From assembly GCA_034769895.1 (NCBI GenBank), contig CM068369.1, positions 149,197,574-149,261,573 on the forward strand: a stretch of DNA of 64,000 bases, written 5' to 3'. The translations under genes and the position numbers were made by a program. The DNA is from Magicicada septendecula. Lineage: Eukaryota > Arthropoda > Insecta > Hemiptera > Cicadidae. The notes under the pieces are model-generated. The model was given only the letters and a program-made list of their open reading frames with translations. It was not told the DNA's origin and did not search any database. Each line of letters starts with the position of its first letter. The first letter of the stretch is position 1. Positions 10,558 to 23,659 of this stretch are shown piece by piece.

Positions 10558-11093
10558 TATAATACATTTAATATTTATAATTAAATTTACCTCAAGATGT
10601 TATTTTTTCCTTTTTTGGAACATGTTTCGGGTACTATCTTGTACCCATCCTCAGACTTCCGGTTTTTTTGTCTGGTGAAGTACATATGTGTTGTTGGTTG
10701 ACTATTATTATTGTGGCTTCCTGTTGGCTTCTGGTATTTCAAATTGGTTTTATTGTGTGTGATTGTGGTGTATGTGTTAGTTTTTTGTGTATTTTCAATG
10801 TTGAGTGCTTTGAATATTGTTGAACATGACACAATATTCAAAGCACTCAACATTGAAAATACACAAAAAACTAACACATACACCACAATCACACACAATA
10901 AAACCAATTTGAAATACCAGAAGCCAACAGGAAGCCACAATAATAATAGTCAACCAACAACACATATGTACTTCACCAGACAAAAAAACCGGAAGGCTGA
11001 GGATGGGTACAAGATAGTACCCGAAACATGTTCCAAAAAAGGAAAAAATAACATCTTGAGGTAAATTTAATTATAAATATTAAATGTATTATA
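10558..11093. repeat. near-perfect palindrome, 263 bp arms, 10 bp spacer
   Basis: Arms 10558-10820 and 10831-11093 are reverse complements around the spacer tgaacatgac (10821-10830). I found one mismatch by eye (aagtctgagg versus aaggctgagg on the sense strand). Each arm carries an outward-pointing hammerhead-like motif near its outer end: CTGAGGA, a perfect 6 bp stem (GGGTAC/GTACCC), GAAAC. Plus-strand coordinates are 10997-11027, minus-strand 10654-10624. The mirrored 117-codon frames on the two strands are by-products of the symmetry. The arms look like two copies of a Penelope-like tail, head to head. The near-identity means the structure is very young or kept identical by gene conversion. 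Confidence 0.9.
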
Positions 11094-11097
11094 TACA

Positions 11098-11123
11098 TCA
11101 AGAAACGGACTGTAGCAGAAAGT

Positions 11124-11127
<4 letters not shown>
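11098..11127 (+). repeat. 30 bp core bordered by TA microsatellite, copy 1
   Basis: tcaagaaacggactgtagca and its continuation lie between the AT-rich end of the palindrome and a (TA)n run to 11157. The same core, inverted with about two mismatches, lies between two (TA)n runs at 47528-47559. Confidence 0.75.
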
Positions 11128-11160
<33 letters not shown>

Positions 11161-11167
11161 GACGTAT

Positions 11168-11201
11168 CAAAACAAACCTTTATTTACAACAATCCCAATG
11201 A
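11168..11201 (+). repeat. 34 bp direct repeat, copy 2
   Basis: Identical to 10157-10190. Immediately after it lie two perfect TGACGTCA palindromes (11199-11206 overlapping its end, and 11211-11218), the consensus for CREB/ATF-type factors. The first copy lacks them. Confidence 0.85.
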
Positions 11202-11289
11202 CGTCAATGATGACGTCATACAGCGTGACGGTAAATAAAATGTTACAGAATTTTCAAACGATGTCCAGCTAAAAGACATTATCATGTCA

Positions 11290-11536
11290 AAAATATGTCT
11301 TGACTCGGGAACATCTGGATGCTGTGTTCAAAAGCGCAGGTACCGAAACACTTAATGGCATGAGGGATAAGAGACCTCACGTCCAGCCGATGGATATATG
11401 ATCTTATTTTCTCTGCCAGTGCTGTTGTGTTAAAGTCAAGACGTGCGAGGTGGAAGGAATGTTTATCCCGACGTATAGTGACTGCCTGAGGTCTAACTAA
11501 GTTGTAATTCTTGGATACAAAACTAACATTTTAAGG
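11290..11536 (-). pseudogene. unidentified open frame, about 80 codons
   Basis: The minus strand is open from a stop near 11536 to tandem stops near 11285. It reads FVSKNYNLVRPQAVTIRRDK and HSFHLARLDFNTTALAEKIR, ending EHSIQMFPSQDIFLT. Composition is protein-like and less AT-rich than the surroundings, but I do not recognise a family. It could be the tail of a retroelement ORF. It is listed because nothing else explains the lowered AT content here. Confidence 0.25.
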
Positions 11537-11539
11537 TTT

Positions 11540-14500
11540 ATCTTAAGATTATGCAAAGTAACCGAATAACTACAGTTTTTATAGCTATTTTAAAATCACT
11601 AAGCTACTATAAAATTAGTGAAAGCATTTTTATTGTATTAATCCAAGTTTTATCAGTTCATCTGTTGTGCACACAAACACATTATATATTGTGAGTTAAG
11701 TAGACTGCAAACTACTCTGTGAACAAGAATTTCTCAATTAATCTACAAGAGAACTTGGTTACTACAAATGAACGAGTTTTAATTTTGTATTATGTTTATT
11801 TGATGAGCACTGTACACTTTAATAAATTTGTTTCTAATACTAGTTGCAGAGAATACTAAATCATTGAGGTTGTGCATCAGTAGTTTTCATTTATCAGTTA
11901 GTTTTAACTAAGTAGTGACGTGGACAGCACACGCATTTACATACGTAGTACATAGTTAACGGACTGGTTGACAATGAAGTTCTCTTTGTTATTGATCTCT
12001 GTGGACCGACAAAACTATTCCAAGTTGTGAGCGGAAATGAAACCCAAGAAACTTCTAAAATGGCGTTCAATAGCTCCAAAACTATAATTAACAAATTATA
12101 TTACATTGGGTAATACATTTGTTTTCGTAACTTCATGCACTATGTTATTTTTGAAAATTAACTATCAAAAATTTTGTCACGGGTACATCAATTCATTCAT
12201 CTATTTACAATCTTCGAAACATATCTATTGCAAAACAGTCAATAGTTTTGCAAACGTGTGTTTGTAAATTACGCTGTCGGAGCAGTAACGTAATATATTG
12301 ACTAAATATGGACGGCTGTGTAGCCAAATAATGTAGGAGTTTTGGTGGCTTTCTAAATTGAGAAGTCTTCGTTTTCCTGTGTGTGTATCCATGGTTGAAT
12401 ATTGACATGGTTCTCAATCAGTAGAATACAATAACTGCCGCTGTAGCTGCTGTAAACAATGTACCACAGTATATGAATAACACTGAACTATTATACCACG
12501 GTATAATGAAGCAAAGTCCACCACAGTACAATAGCGTATGCTGTTTTGTATTGGAAAGGGAATATTTACAGCTGTAACAAAACAGCAGATAAACGTCAAT
12601 TGCAAAACTTGTCAATTGAATATACTTCAACAAACAGCAAAATAAGTACTGAACTATTTACGAATACACGTTAATCGCTTAAATTGTTTTGAAACAATTA
12701 CTGAGACATATTTACAACTACTTAACATACAGAGTGAACAAAATGGACGAAACTATTTAGGTAAGACAAGGTAATTACCTAGAATTTCAAGAAAGTAACT
12801 ATAACATAAAGCTTATGAACTTATAAAAATATATTATATTTCTTGTTACAGAGTTACGTGAATGTCACTACAATAATCCACATCCTGAAATTATATATAA
12901 TATGATTCTTTACATAGTATATGAATTTGTTTTTTAACGTATACCTTATTATAAAATTCATAGTAGAAAACGTTTATCTTGTTCTTTGTCTTAAACCCTC
13001 ATTATTGATTATACATTTTCGTCAGTTTCTTCAGTCTTACTCTCTTCCTTCCAGCGCCAGTGCCAGAAGAGGCCTCGTACCATGATGAAGCTAATGTTCC
13101 CCGTAAGTTGATCGGTCGAGGTAAATGAAGTGTCTTCAGAGTTCTGGATGGGTCCGGTATCACTCAGAAACCACCTTAGTAGTACTGACAATTAATTATA
13201 GTTATGGTTACCATTATGATTATCCAGGAAATTATTTAACACCTTTTAACATGCCAATGGTATTTCGTTCCATTTATTTGTCATTTCAGCAGACTGAAAT
13301 ACAGATATTACACTTTGCCATTTTGTGAGTTACAGTATAAGGGATTATACGCTGTAAACAGAACATGTTAAAAAGGTAAAGAAATTAAAGTTATGCAACT
13401 CATACGTAAAATATGGATATATCCACGAGGATTTTTCGTACTTGGTTTAATTGGTTTGGACTCTAATAGGATAAATTAAAATTTTTGAATTTTGATGTTA
13501 TTTACATAAATTTGGTAGTCTCTTCAGCTCAACACGTTTCACTTAGGTCTATTTAATATAGATATCAATAATGAAAAGAGGCCGTTTGTTATGAAATACA
13601 ATTATTAAAATATCGAAAGAGGACACTTAAGATATAACATACAATATAGAGGGTTTTTAATAATATACAATTTTGTTCTAAAACAAGGGACAAAACGCAC
13701 CTACAAAAGTGTTAAAATATGTTTCTTAAATACGCTCAGATCACTAATTGAATTGAATGCAAATTGGATTCAACAAAAAACAATACACCTTTTTAAAACA
13801 TTAACTATGTAAATGGTTATAAAACCGAATCGTAACATCGCAGCCAACAAAATCCAACGAATAGTGATCATGAACTAAATGGCAACGACTTCTACTAACT
13901 ACGTATCAATATGGCTGACAATGAGAATACAAGGTAGTTGTTGTTGTGAACAAGAAAATACATCTTGACAGAACTTTTTAATGACCTTCATGTGTACATT
14001 CGCATTCGCACGCGTGTAGATCTGTGCAGTTGAAATGTTAAATAATTTTTGTTATTTTAACATTAGATCATATTAACAATTAATATTTTGAAAAGGAAGA
14101 CTGTTACCAACTTCATAACTACAATATTTTATAATAAAACTAATTTCTAAACCTTTTGTCGTATACAAAATTGTCTAAAAAATTATATCTCAAATAAATT
14201 TTATTTCTTCAGGTGAATATGATAATGTAATAATTACTAGGAATAGGGATCATCAGTACTAACAATATCATTAGTTTATTAGTTTACATAATTAAAATCC
14301 TTTACTGTATAGAAATGTGACAATTATAGTGTAGTTCTCTGTTTTACTGCTAAACCCGTCCATTAAAGTTTGATGCCATTGTTAACACTACAGTTCAAAA
14401 TATTGTTACGTAATAAGGAACCTTCTACACGTATCTCGGCTATCCCAGCAGAGCTCAGCTGTAATATGTGTGTACATATTGCTGCTGATTTTGATGAAAG

Positions 14501-15720
14501 ACAATTACTTGATACTTATCATGCGTCAACAATCGCGGCTATTCCAGCCCGCGCGGTCGAGGACTGTGTTCAAGGCAAGACAGTGACACTATTTCTGGTG
14601 GATTCGAGAGCAAGTGTTTAACACGTCATCGGAAAAGTGACAGATTATTCTGGCATTTAGCGGGGTATAAATTAAGCATTCAGCGACGCTCAGTACAGTT
14701 TACGTCGGACGATTATACAGTGCGTTCAAGTCGTTCTTAGTGAAAAGTGATGACTGTGCATGACTCTATTACTTGACATATTTTTGCGTGTGTACAAATT
14801 TCACTTAAATTATGGTGCGAATATAATCTTGTTGAATAACGTTCTGATTACAAACTGTTAATTGTGATAATTGAAATTGGTAATTAGTGACTTAATTGGT
14901 GTCTTTATTTCGATTTCCACTCTACCATATGACGACGTCGTAACGGTATCATTCAAATATCAATTTAAATGAAAGTAGTAGTTAGTTCTGCATATTTCAC
15001 AACTAGTTTTTTAAATATAATTTTCGAAGCTAGAATTTACTTTTGTACGAATTTTAGTTTAAAAATCTAATCCCTACAATAAAACAACAGAAGAATGGAA
15101 AAACAGATAGAAGAATATCAATGCTAGTACCTTCAAATTAGTGTACACTGGTGCCAATGAATGTATGAGATGGACGGTAAATGTACTTAGTTTGATCTTA
15201 AGGTAAATGTGTAAGCTGCGTATTGTAATTTTACAATTGATTTTACAACAAAAATCATGAAATATTTTTAGCTCTAATTTGTTTACTTAATTGGAAGTAT
15301 TTGTAAACAATACATTATCGGATACAAAATTAAAAGAAAATCACAAAGTGTTCTGCAGTTTTTGTATATTACTGTCTTAATACGTCAAATACAGTAATCA
15401 TAAATTAGTGAAAACTTTTGTAAAAATATTTTAAGGTTTTTTTAAGCGGCCTTAATTAATTCAATTGGGCACTTATCCGTATAAGGTTTAATAAGTGAAG
15501 CCTGTTTAATATGTATTTGAGTTTCTAAATTTTTTATCATTACGTTATCATTACGTTTATCATTATTACTTAATTGTGTGCAGAAAGGTTAACATTTCTT
15601 TCGCAGACTGTCATTATTAAAACGAATGAAATTACGTCATTCTAATAAATTAGTTATGTGTAAGTGTGCTTGCAGATATTTGTAAACATGAAAACATTAA
15701 GACTGTAAACCTTACTAACA
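11540..15720. other. 4 kb AT-rich DNA, no gene supported
   Basis: Only short unrelated frames are present; the largest (14370-14621, 83 codons) resembles nothing. Around 14560-14760 the sequence is less AT-rich than elsewhere, but I could not tie it to any element. Confidence 0.45.
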
Positions 15721-15731
15721 AGATTTTAGTA

Positions 15732-17050
15732 TACGAGATTTTAGGTTTGTTAAAATAAAGACAGGACCTTTGAGATAGCGCTCCGATCAGTGTACGGAGC
15801 GTGTTCCGACATGTGGTGCCCCCTAGCGGCCACCTTCGGCAAATTAACCCCGATTGTTGCGTCGTTCTACTCGTATTAGTTGGCTGCATAAAACTGTCGA
15901 AGTAAACACGTACATTCACCGTTCTGCGAAGTAAAGATGAAAGATTTTTATGGAGCAGCGCGTTTGTGTGAAATTTTGCTGCAAGACCGACAAAACTTTT
16001 ACTGAAACGTGGGCTTTGCTTCAGCAAGCCTATAAGGAAGACTGTATGAGCCGTTCGCAGTGTTATGAGTGGTTTAAACGTTTTAAATCGGGCAGAACAT
16101 TTTGCGATTGAGGAAGAGTCAAGATTGGGACGACCTTCGACGTCAACAAACGATGAAAACATCGATGCTGTTCGTTCCGTGATTCGTGCAAATCGCCGTT
16201 TGACTGTGCGAGTGGTTGCTGAGGAAGTCGGCATCAGCATCGGGTCGTGCCACGAAATTTTGACCGTAAAACTTGGCATGCATCGCGTCTCTGCAAAACT
16301 CGTGCCACGTCTGTTGACCGACGACCAGAAGGAGAACCGTGTCAAGATCAGCCAAGAGCTGACAAAAACTTCATAAAAACCATCATAACAGGAGACGAAA
16401 CATGGGTTTATGGCTACGACATCGAAACCAAGGCGCAATCGTCACAATGGATTGGAAAAATGTCGCCTCGACCGAAAAAAGCACGCATGAGTCGGTCAAA
16501 CTTGAAGTTGATGTTGATTATTTTTTTTTGATTATCGAGGAGTAGTCCACCACGAATTCGTGCCACAGGGTCAGACTGTTAACAAGGAGTTCTACGTACA
16601 AGTTTTAAGGCGTTTGAGGGAAGATGTGCGCCGGAAGAGGCCTGAGCTGTGGAAAAACAAGAGCTGGGTGTTGCATCACGACAACGCGCCAAGCCACTCG
16701 TCTCTGCTAGTCAGCCAATTTTTGGCCGGTAACGAAATAGTCGTCCTTCCTCACCCTCCGTACTCTCCAGACTTTGCGCCCGCGGACTTTTTCCTGTTTC
16801 CAAAATTGAAAACCACCCTGAAAGGACGTCGTTTTCAAAGTGTTGACGAGATTCAACAGAATTCGCAGAGACAACTACGCACCATCTCACAAAACGAGTT
16901 CCAGGGAGCATTCCAACAGTGGCAGAAACGATGGGAGCGGTGTGTTGGAAGCAGGGGGGAGTACTTTGAAGGGGACAAACATTTGTAATGTTGTAATTAC
17001 AGTAATGAAGTTTGTATGATAAAAGTGAACGTTTTTGAACAAACCTCGTA
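15732..17050 (+). mobile_element. full-length mariner transposon, broken
   Basis: The element is 1319 bp and begins TACGAG at 15732 and ends CTCGTA at 17050, each flanked by the TA target duplication (15730-15731 and 17051-17052). Terminal inverted repeats read TACGAG...GGTTTGTT on the left and TACGAGGTTTGTTCAAAAA on the right strand-reversed. The left copy has about six extra bases after TACGAG. The interior holds one transposase gene in several frames. Both ends and the TA duplication are in place, so the whole inserted unit is visible even though its gene is dead. Confidence 0.85.
15950..16988 (+). pseudogene. mariner DD34D transposase, frameshifted
   Basis: The ATG at 15950 starts MEQRVCVKFCCKTDK, the first helix-turn-helix, through ECYEWFKRFKSG-type sequence to a TGA at 16109-16111. 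The second helix-turn-helix continues in another frame (LGRPSTSTNDENIDAVRSVI to GMHRVSAKLVPRLLTDDQK). The catalytic part follows after further frame changes near 16365 and 16535: Asp1 in TGDETWVYGYD, Asp2 in VLHHDNAPSH, Asp3 in HPPYSPDFAP. The spacing between the second and third Asp fits the DD34D signature. The C-terminus ends FEGDKHL at a TAA (16986-16988). The chain is near full length (~345 residues expected) with one stop and at least three frame changes. Confidence 0.9.
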
Positions 17051-17059
17051 TACTGCTAT

Positions 17060-20000
17060 TGTTTATTTTATTTTGTTAGCAGCCTCACTATAAATATCAA
17101 GTTTAATTTATGATACATGTGTGGTTCTTTAGTCTTACAGGTTACATATTTCTGTATGTCTATAAGTCTCCTCATTAACTCACCAGCACTTTGTTACTTC
17201 ACAGTAAGTTACCAAGCTGTCGATATATACGTTAAACCTCGTTAATTAAAGCAGTTCCATGAAAATACTCTGTAAATACTTTCAGACAAATTTAATCGAG
17301 ACAGTAACAAATTTAATAACGGGAACACGCCACGCACCGCTCGGCAGCGACAACACTGAATTACGTCACACTAATTAATTTCGCATACTTTGAATAAATC
17401 ATTTTGTAACTACGTAAAACTTTCCTGACTCACGTGAATTAATTTAAGCATAAAATTGCTTGTTGCAAATTGTTAATCTCTTGATGACATTATATTTTGG
17501 AACACTACCGTATATATTTTACATGAACATTAAAGGTAAAATGTGCCCTATTATAAATAATAAATATTTTTATTATTTGTAGATCACATTTCTGTTATTC
17601 ATTATAGGGCCATATCATTTTACTTATACTGTTTTAATAGTCAGTAAGCAATATACACAAATATCTATTATGTATACCAATACCACATACATTAGTTTTC
17701 ATAAATTTAGAGAAACGAATGTTGACGTAGTCCGCAGAAACTTATTTTCATACGACTAAATTATACTTTTAATTTTTGTTTTGAATACCACAGTTCATTT
17801 TTACAGAAAATTGGTTTTCTTAGTCTGACAGAGAGACTACTATAAATTCATAAAAATGGCGAAACTAAAAAGTACCTGTTTCACGCATCTATTAAGCATA
17901 ATCGAGAATAATACAGTAAAACACTGAGGAGAACTGTTATCTTTCTTGTCATCTTTCAAGAAGGTGAACAATTCACCTTGGTCACCGATATTTTTCCGTT
18001 TAGACTGTAACGATAATTAGTAACACAATTATGTGAGAACACATATTAATTAAAGTAACATGAATAACTGTATACAGAGCAATATAGATAAAGATAAATT
18101 ATTTTCTTCAGAATAAAGTTTGTTCGCAATTTTTTACATTGTACATAATATAAATATATTTTGTACAATATATCTGTACGGATACAATATTATGTACGCA
18201 ATATATCTGTGTACCGGTATAAGTATAACGAAATTGAAACTTAACTATCATATTGTAACGAAAACCTGTTAATAGTGTTAAAGTTGTATAGGTGTAGTGT
18301 TACAAAATATATGAAATATGTGTTCATGTAAGAAAATTGTTTGTTTAAAAAAAAAAATTTATAATTAAAAAATGTAATTTTTTTTTATGGATTAATTAAT
18401 TAGAAACAATTAAATAATTGATGTTCGTGAAGTTCCGAAACGTTTCTCACTTGTTTAAAAAATTTTATAGCCTTTCTGTATTTTTGAAGAAACTCCAACC
18501 ACTTATAGGATTGTCTCCAGTTACAATCGATCTTTGTTTACTTTCAGTTTTGGAGGTTATCTTCCTTCAATGAGGTGAAATTCTCGTAGTAGATGTTGTT
18601 TAAATTATATTAAGTGTAAATTGCTATGTTTAGAAAAGAAAGAACTGTTTTGAGATGAAAAGTATAAATTATTTATTGGACAATTGGTTAAAAATACTCT
18701 TGTCGGTTTTAAAATCGACTCTCAGGGTATCGAATTTTACAAGTTTTTATATAAAATACAATAAGGTTCTTTTAACAGCTATTTATTGGAAAAGTCAGAG
18801 AAATCGGGCAAAGATTAAAAAAATATAACGTTACAAGAATAATTCTTAATACTAAAGTACATATATTCAATTGAAAAGATTAAAATAAAGAAATATTTTG
18901 CAAACCGTGTGGCCGACAAACTAGATGGCCGTGTTCAGTTGAGCGGTGACAAAAAGTAATGGCCGCCGGCGAAGTTGTCAATCGTCCCTTCGTAGATTTG
19001 GCGTTCCAATAAAGATATTTTCTTGCCGAATTCACGTCCTGGTGTCTGCAAATCTTCCTTCTGATGTTGGTGTAGTGTCTCTGGTTAAGTTTCTGTGTTG
19101 TATTTTGAAAAGTGGTGTATTTATAAGTCAGTTCACTTTTTTGTCGATCAGGCACTAATGATGGTTATGTTATATACTGTTTTATGGTGTTTAAAATGTT
19201 ATTTAACTGTCGTTTCGTGCTATACAATGTTAGTTAATCTTTTGTAAGTGTTTATGTCACTGTGTCAATGTTGTGAAATGTTTTTTGTCGCCACTCGCGA
19301 TTTTCAAATTCGTATCATACACTGACTCGCCATTACGGTACTAGAAACTAGGTTAACTCGTTTTAATTGCTCGTGTCAAGTGTCGCGTACAACGTTCAAT
19401 AATCAACTCTCTACTTCCTTCACTTTCGACTAAAATCTTAGCCAAAGCAATATTATTCCTTACATTGTTCGAATTTTACTTTGCATCCTGTGCATGTATT
19501 AAAGTTACATTATGTAACTGCTTAAACTTTGGTTATTATTCAAATTTATTAGCTAGTTGTTACTTAATTTTATCCTTCAGTTCATTCGGCGTATTTTGAT
19601 ATCGAATAATGCCGTTTTATTAAGTTTTTTATCTAAAATTGGTAATTTTACCTTCATTTTGTATCTTGTAAATTTTCAAAATCAGCTTCCTGTCATTATG
19701 CAAATTCTGCCATTTTTAAGTAATATTTATGATTATTAATCTCATATTGTAATAAAAGGTTTATATTCCCTTAGTTTCTTGCAATTATTTGAATTGGTAA
19801 AGTTTTAAACTATTATGTTGGAATATATGACTCCCCTCTCAAAATTTTTGAATTCTGTCATTTCCATTTTTATTTATAATCCTGGCTATAATTTTACAAA
19901 ATCTTTCTAAGTTGTATTTCTAATTATATGGCTTTGTTTCTGGTTTATGTTATCTAAATCCCTTCAGTTTAAATGTATTTAAGTACCTAGTTTCTCAGTT

Positions 20001-20930
20001 TTTATCAGGTTTAGTTTTCATCATTTTGCCTAGATTCTTAACAATTTTTTCATACAAATTTTTATATAAACAATACATACTTAGTTATACCCTCTCTCAC
20101 TGTTTGACATGGTAATATAAATTAAACATTTTTTTCTATTAAACATAACAACAATTAGTATCTGTTTCAATACTATAAACAGATAAGAAATAATTTTAAA
20201 TAATGGTTGTCTTCAACTAATTAGACATTTTTTTTATAATCAAAACTTAATACTAAAACAGAAATATTATTTATAAAGAACGTTTTTTACCAGCTAACAT
20301 CTTATCTAACCATTAACACCAATATAAGTAATAAATATTTTACAATTAGGATGTTAGTGGTTCTAAACTTGTTAAATGTTCTTATCCCTAATACATTATT
20401 TAAAATTCTTATTTCAAATAAACAAAACCTTATTTTTTACATTCTTATTGTATTTCTTATATTAAATTTAATTACTCAGTTTTTAAACTGTTTTTAATAT
20501 GATTTAGGGTAATTGTACCCTGTCACTTTATGTTTGCATCTGTTTTTGTTCATTTTTAAAGAAACGTCATTTCAAACAGATTGACAGCTTGATATTATTA
20601 CATGTATTAGATTCCCTCTTGTACAAATCATAAGTCATTCAAAAGTTGTATTTTTCATTATCTACACAGTTTGTGGATGCCAAGGATGAAACATAAGGTT
20701 TATTTTTTATAATACACAAACTAACACTGGTTCACTTTACACTTCTTGATGCTATTTCTAAATGGTCATTTAGTCTTATTAACATCAAGAGATTTGTTTG
20801 CGGGTTACAATGAAGATTTGTTCTTTGGGTATTATATTATTGTTTCACCTTGGTCTGAAACCCCCCTTTTTCTTTTCTAAGTTTTGTAATTTTTTTTGAA
20901 TTTTTATTTTATTTTATTTTATTTTTATTA
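17060..20930. other. AT-rich DNA, no gene supported
   Basis: Only short frames without resemblance were found. A loose inverted repeat of about 90 bp (taaaatgtgccctattataa near 17537 against tatagggccatatcatttta near 17605) surrounds an AT palindrome and could be a small MITE-like relic. Confidence 0.4.
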
Positions 20931-20934
20931 AGTT

Positions 20935-22980
20935 TTTTTTTTTGGTAAAGGGGAGAGACATCACATTTAGAACTAGGTGGAAAACCTAGAGGAAGCAAAA
21001 GTGTGCAAGGCCCAAATACAATTACAGACATGTCCCCCCAGGTGAATGACAGGACTTGCAAATGAAAAACTCTTTTAACCAACAAGCGTGTGCTTTATTC
21101 AACCTGCAAGATGTTACATACATGACAAGTTCTTGATTGTGTGAGCACACCATTAAAGGCAGAATTATATATATATATGTATATCAATTAATTCATGATG
21201 TCACAAAGTAAGTGAATTTGATATTGACCTAATTGCAAAATTTCTGCCTGATTATGTATGAGTCAAAGTTAGTAATAATCTCATTCATAAAGCCATACTA
21301 ATCCATAAGTGTTGTATAATATCAAATAGGCTAGCCTGTTGTCTCAGTAAGCACATTTATGGTTTTTCTCTTTTTTTAATCCGTTACATATTCCCCCAGC
21401 AAAATATAGTAAAATTACACACACAAACACATATACGACATGAATAACAAAACATCCCTCATTTCAACACTAACCTCCTCATAAACCCATTCCAACTACA
21501 GTAAATGAATGCACCCTAATATGTATAGATAGGTACAAATATAAATGACAGCGTAAACTGAATATCTCAGCTCCTAAGCATAGATTTGCCTTGGTAGTTC
21601 ACACCAGAGAATGTAAGTGACCGCCCCGAAACTCAACCAGCTAAACGACCCTGACTTTAATCATTAAGCGCTAAGTATGTGTGTGAAAGAAAATAGTTTC
21701 TCATCTAAAGCATCAGACAGCCCCCGTTACGTTATTAAAACTCAGCCATGACCAGATGACATGATAGCACAAGATAATTAACTCCCTAATGGTCTTAATT
21801 AGCTGAAAAGTTAGATCTTACAGCAAACTGCGGATGTGCGTGTATGTGTGTAATTTGTTACACATTATACAGTTATAAGATACTTCATTAGGTGTACTGC
21901 GGTAATGTTCACACATGCAATAACATAATTGGCCATGAGAGTTTGTGCTAGAGTATAATGTTCAGAACTTCACGAGTGAGCTTCTGGCGGCTTCTGTGCA
22001 TTCACCATGTTGTAGAGAGAGGGAAATAGATAATCAGAATTTTCCCACCTGGATTGTCCGGTGTACTTAGTCCGTATAGGCGCGGCTCAGTGATGTCACA
22101 GTCGTGTCACAAGTCCCGGGTGCAGCTTAGCGTTGGAAGAGTCCTAAGTTGTCCTCGACTGACGGCATCGTGGCTATAAGATTGTCTCTGCCATTAGGGT
22201 GGACAGATGTACGTCCACCCGACACCCATCTCGCCCTTGTTCGAGCACCTGGACATACAATAGGTTGTAGAGGGTGTCATAAAGAAAACACGCCACATAG
22301 GCCGTCCACATTAACTTCCAACACTAACTTTACACATCAACAGCACACACACATCGCCACTAATTCATATTAAACAGTATTAAGCTGCTCAGCTGTGACT
22401 TATTTCACTTATGTACCAACTACCTTTTAAGTATTTCGTTGAAATATGACAATTAATCAATTACGCATTTCATAACCGTTAATAACACCAAACACAGCTG
22501 AGTGCGAGATGCTTTAGTATTTTCTTTATTGAAGTCAATTTAGCTCACAACATTTACACTCATATCAATTTAATTTGGTAATTGCGTTAACGCACACATC
22601 GAAAACTGCTCTACACACACACACAAGTATAAATTTATAATAGAGGCAGAAACGTAAAATATATTTGGGGTTAGAATATTTTCAGAACCCGCTGACTTGT
22701 ACATACCTGGAGCTACACTTTATCTAGCCAACCATAGTGATAGCCGAGGAAGTCCAGAACAAACGGTATCCGCCAGTCGAGAGCAGATGACTAGGTTGGA
22801 GGACAGAACAGAAATGAGGCCGATTCAATGTGTCGGCCTAGCCAAGTAACTTCTGGATGCAGGAATGTACAGAAACATTGGCGCTGCCAGCTGTATTGCG
22901 TAGCTGCACAACATTTGTGTGCCAACAACAATCTACCGTAGCCGTGTGGCCGTGCGTGACGTCAGCGGCGCTCGTTTTTA
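20935..22980 (-). repeat. long non-coding retroelement-like repeat, copy 1
   Basis: On the minus strand the unit ends in a block reading caagtcctgtcatt..., ttgcttcctctagg, a short GC-rich stretch and an A-rich run (T-rich on the plus strand, 20883-20943). A polyadenylation-like aataaa lies ~100 bp before the end. The same order of blocks, much diverged, is found at 30540-33050. The left part (about 22030-22980 on the plus strand) is GC-richer and has a TGACGTCA site near 22958. No coding frame was identified. It could be a long solo terminal repeat or a non-autonomous retroelement; the outer border is approximate. Confidence 0.4.
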
Positions 22981-23282
22981 AAATTCTTATACTACGCTGC
23001 CGAACTCAGTACGGCACAGGTCCACTGGCAACTCTTACTCTATACGCTTTTATTCTTAATTTTATTGTACATGTGGTTTCTTTTCATCAATACTTCGTTA
23101 TACTTTTATTATTATGGTTTTTATTTATTTTGGGATATGGGGATATGGGTGTTTATTATAAGAGCATTCCTTCTTCTTCTGGTGCTGCCTTCTTCTTCTT
23201 TCTTCAATGTCTTCTTTTCTTCTGGCTTCTTTGAATTGTATGTTCTTCATCTTCTTCTGGATGTCATCGGGTTTCTTGGAGT

Positions 23283-23657
23283 TACTTCTTCGTCTACTCT
23301 TCTGGTTTCTTTAAATACATCACCCTTTATGGTAGATCTTGCCTTGTTCTGGGTTTCGTTTTCATTTATTCCTTATACTCGTTGTGGGTTTAGTAATACT
23401 CTGGGTTGCTTCCTTATATACTCCTTACCTTCCTGGGTTATATTTTTAAACCTTGAGTTATTAAACTGGTTTTGATGATTCATCACTAGTAACATTGCTT
23501 TTATACGAACTTATACTTTTAATAACAATGATTGTTCTGCACGGTTGCTCTGAATCAATTCTTTATATTATAATGCTTTCTTCGGATTTAATGTTATTAT
23601 CTTATATTATTATAATGATCAATGCCATTCGTTTTTATGTGTTTATCTCACGCTACA
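23283..23657 (+). repeat. ~375 bp direct repeat, copy 1
   Basis: The segment tacttcttcgtctactcttc ... cacgctaca recurs at 26763-27138 with a handful of differences (a few substitutions and two small indels). The copies are in the same orientation with a start-to-start offset of 3480 bp. It contains no recognisable gene. Confidence 0.9.
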
Positions 23658-23659
23658 GA

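Noticed and set aside
10587-11064. Two 117-codon frames with almost the same protein on opposite strands
   Set aside because: They are mirror images produced by the palindrome and have no protein-family resemblance.
12205-12633. Overlapping minus-strand frames
   Set aside because: Short, overlapping in different phases and with no motif. Likely chance openings.
14370-14621. 83-codon frame with moderate composition
   Set aside because: No recognisable domain and no supporting splice sites or neighbours.
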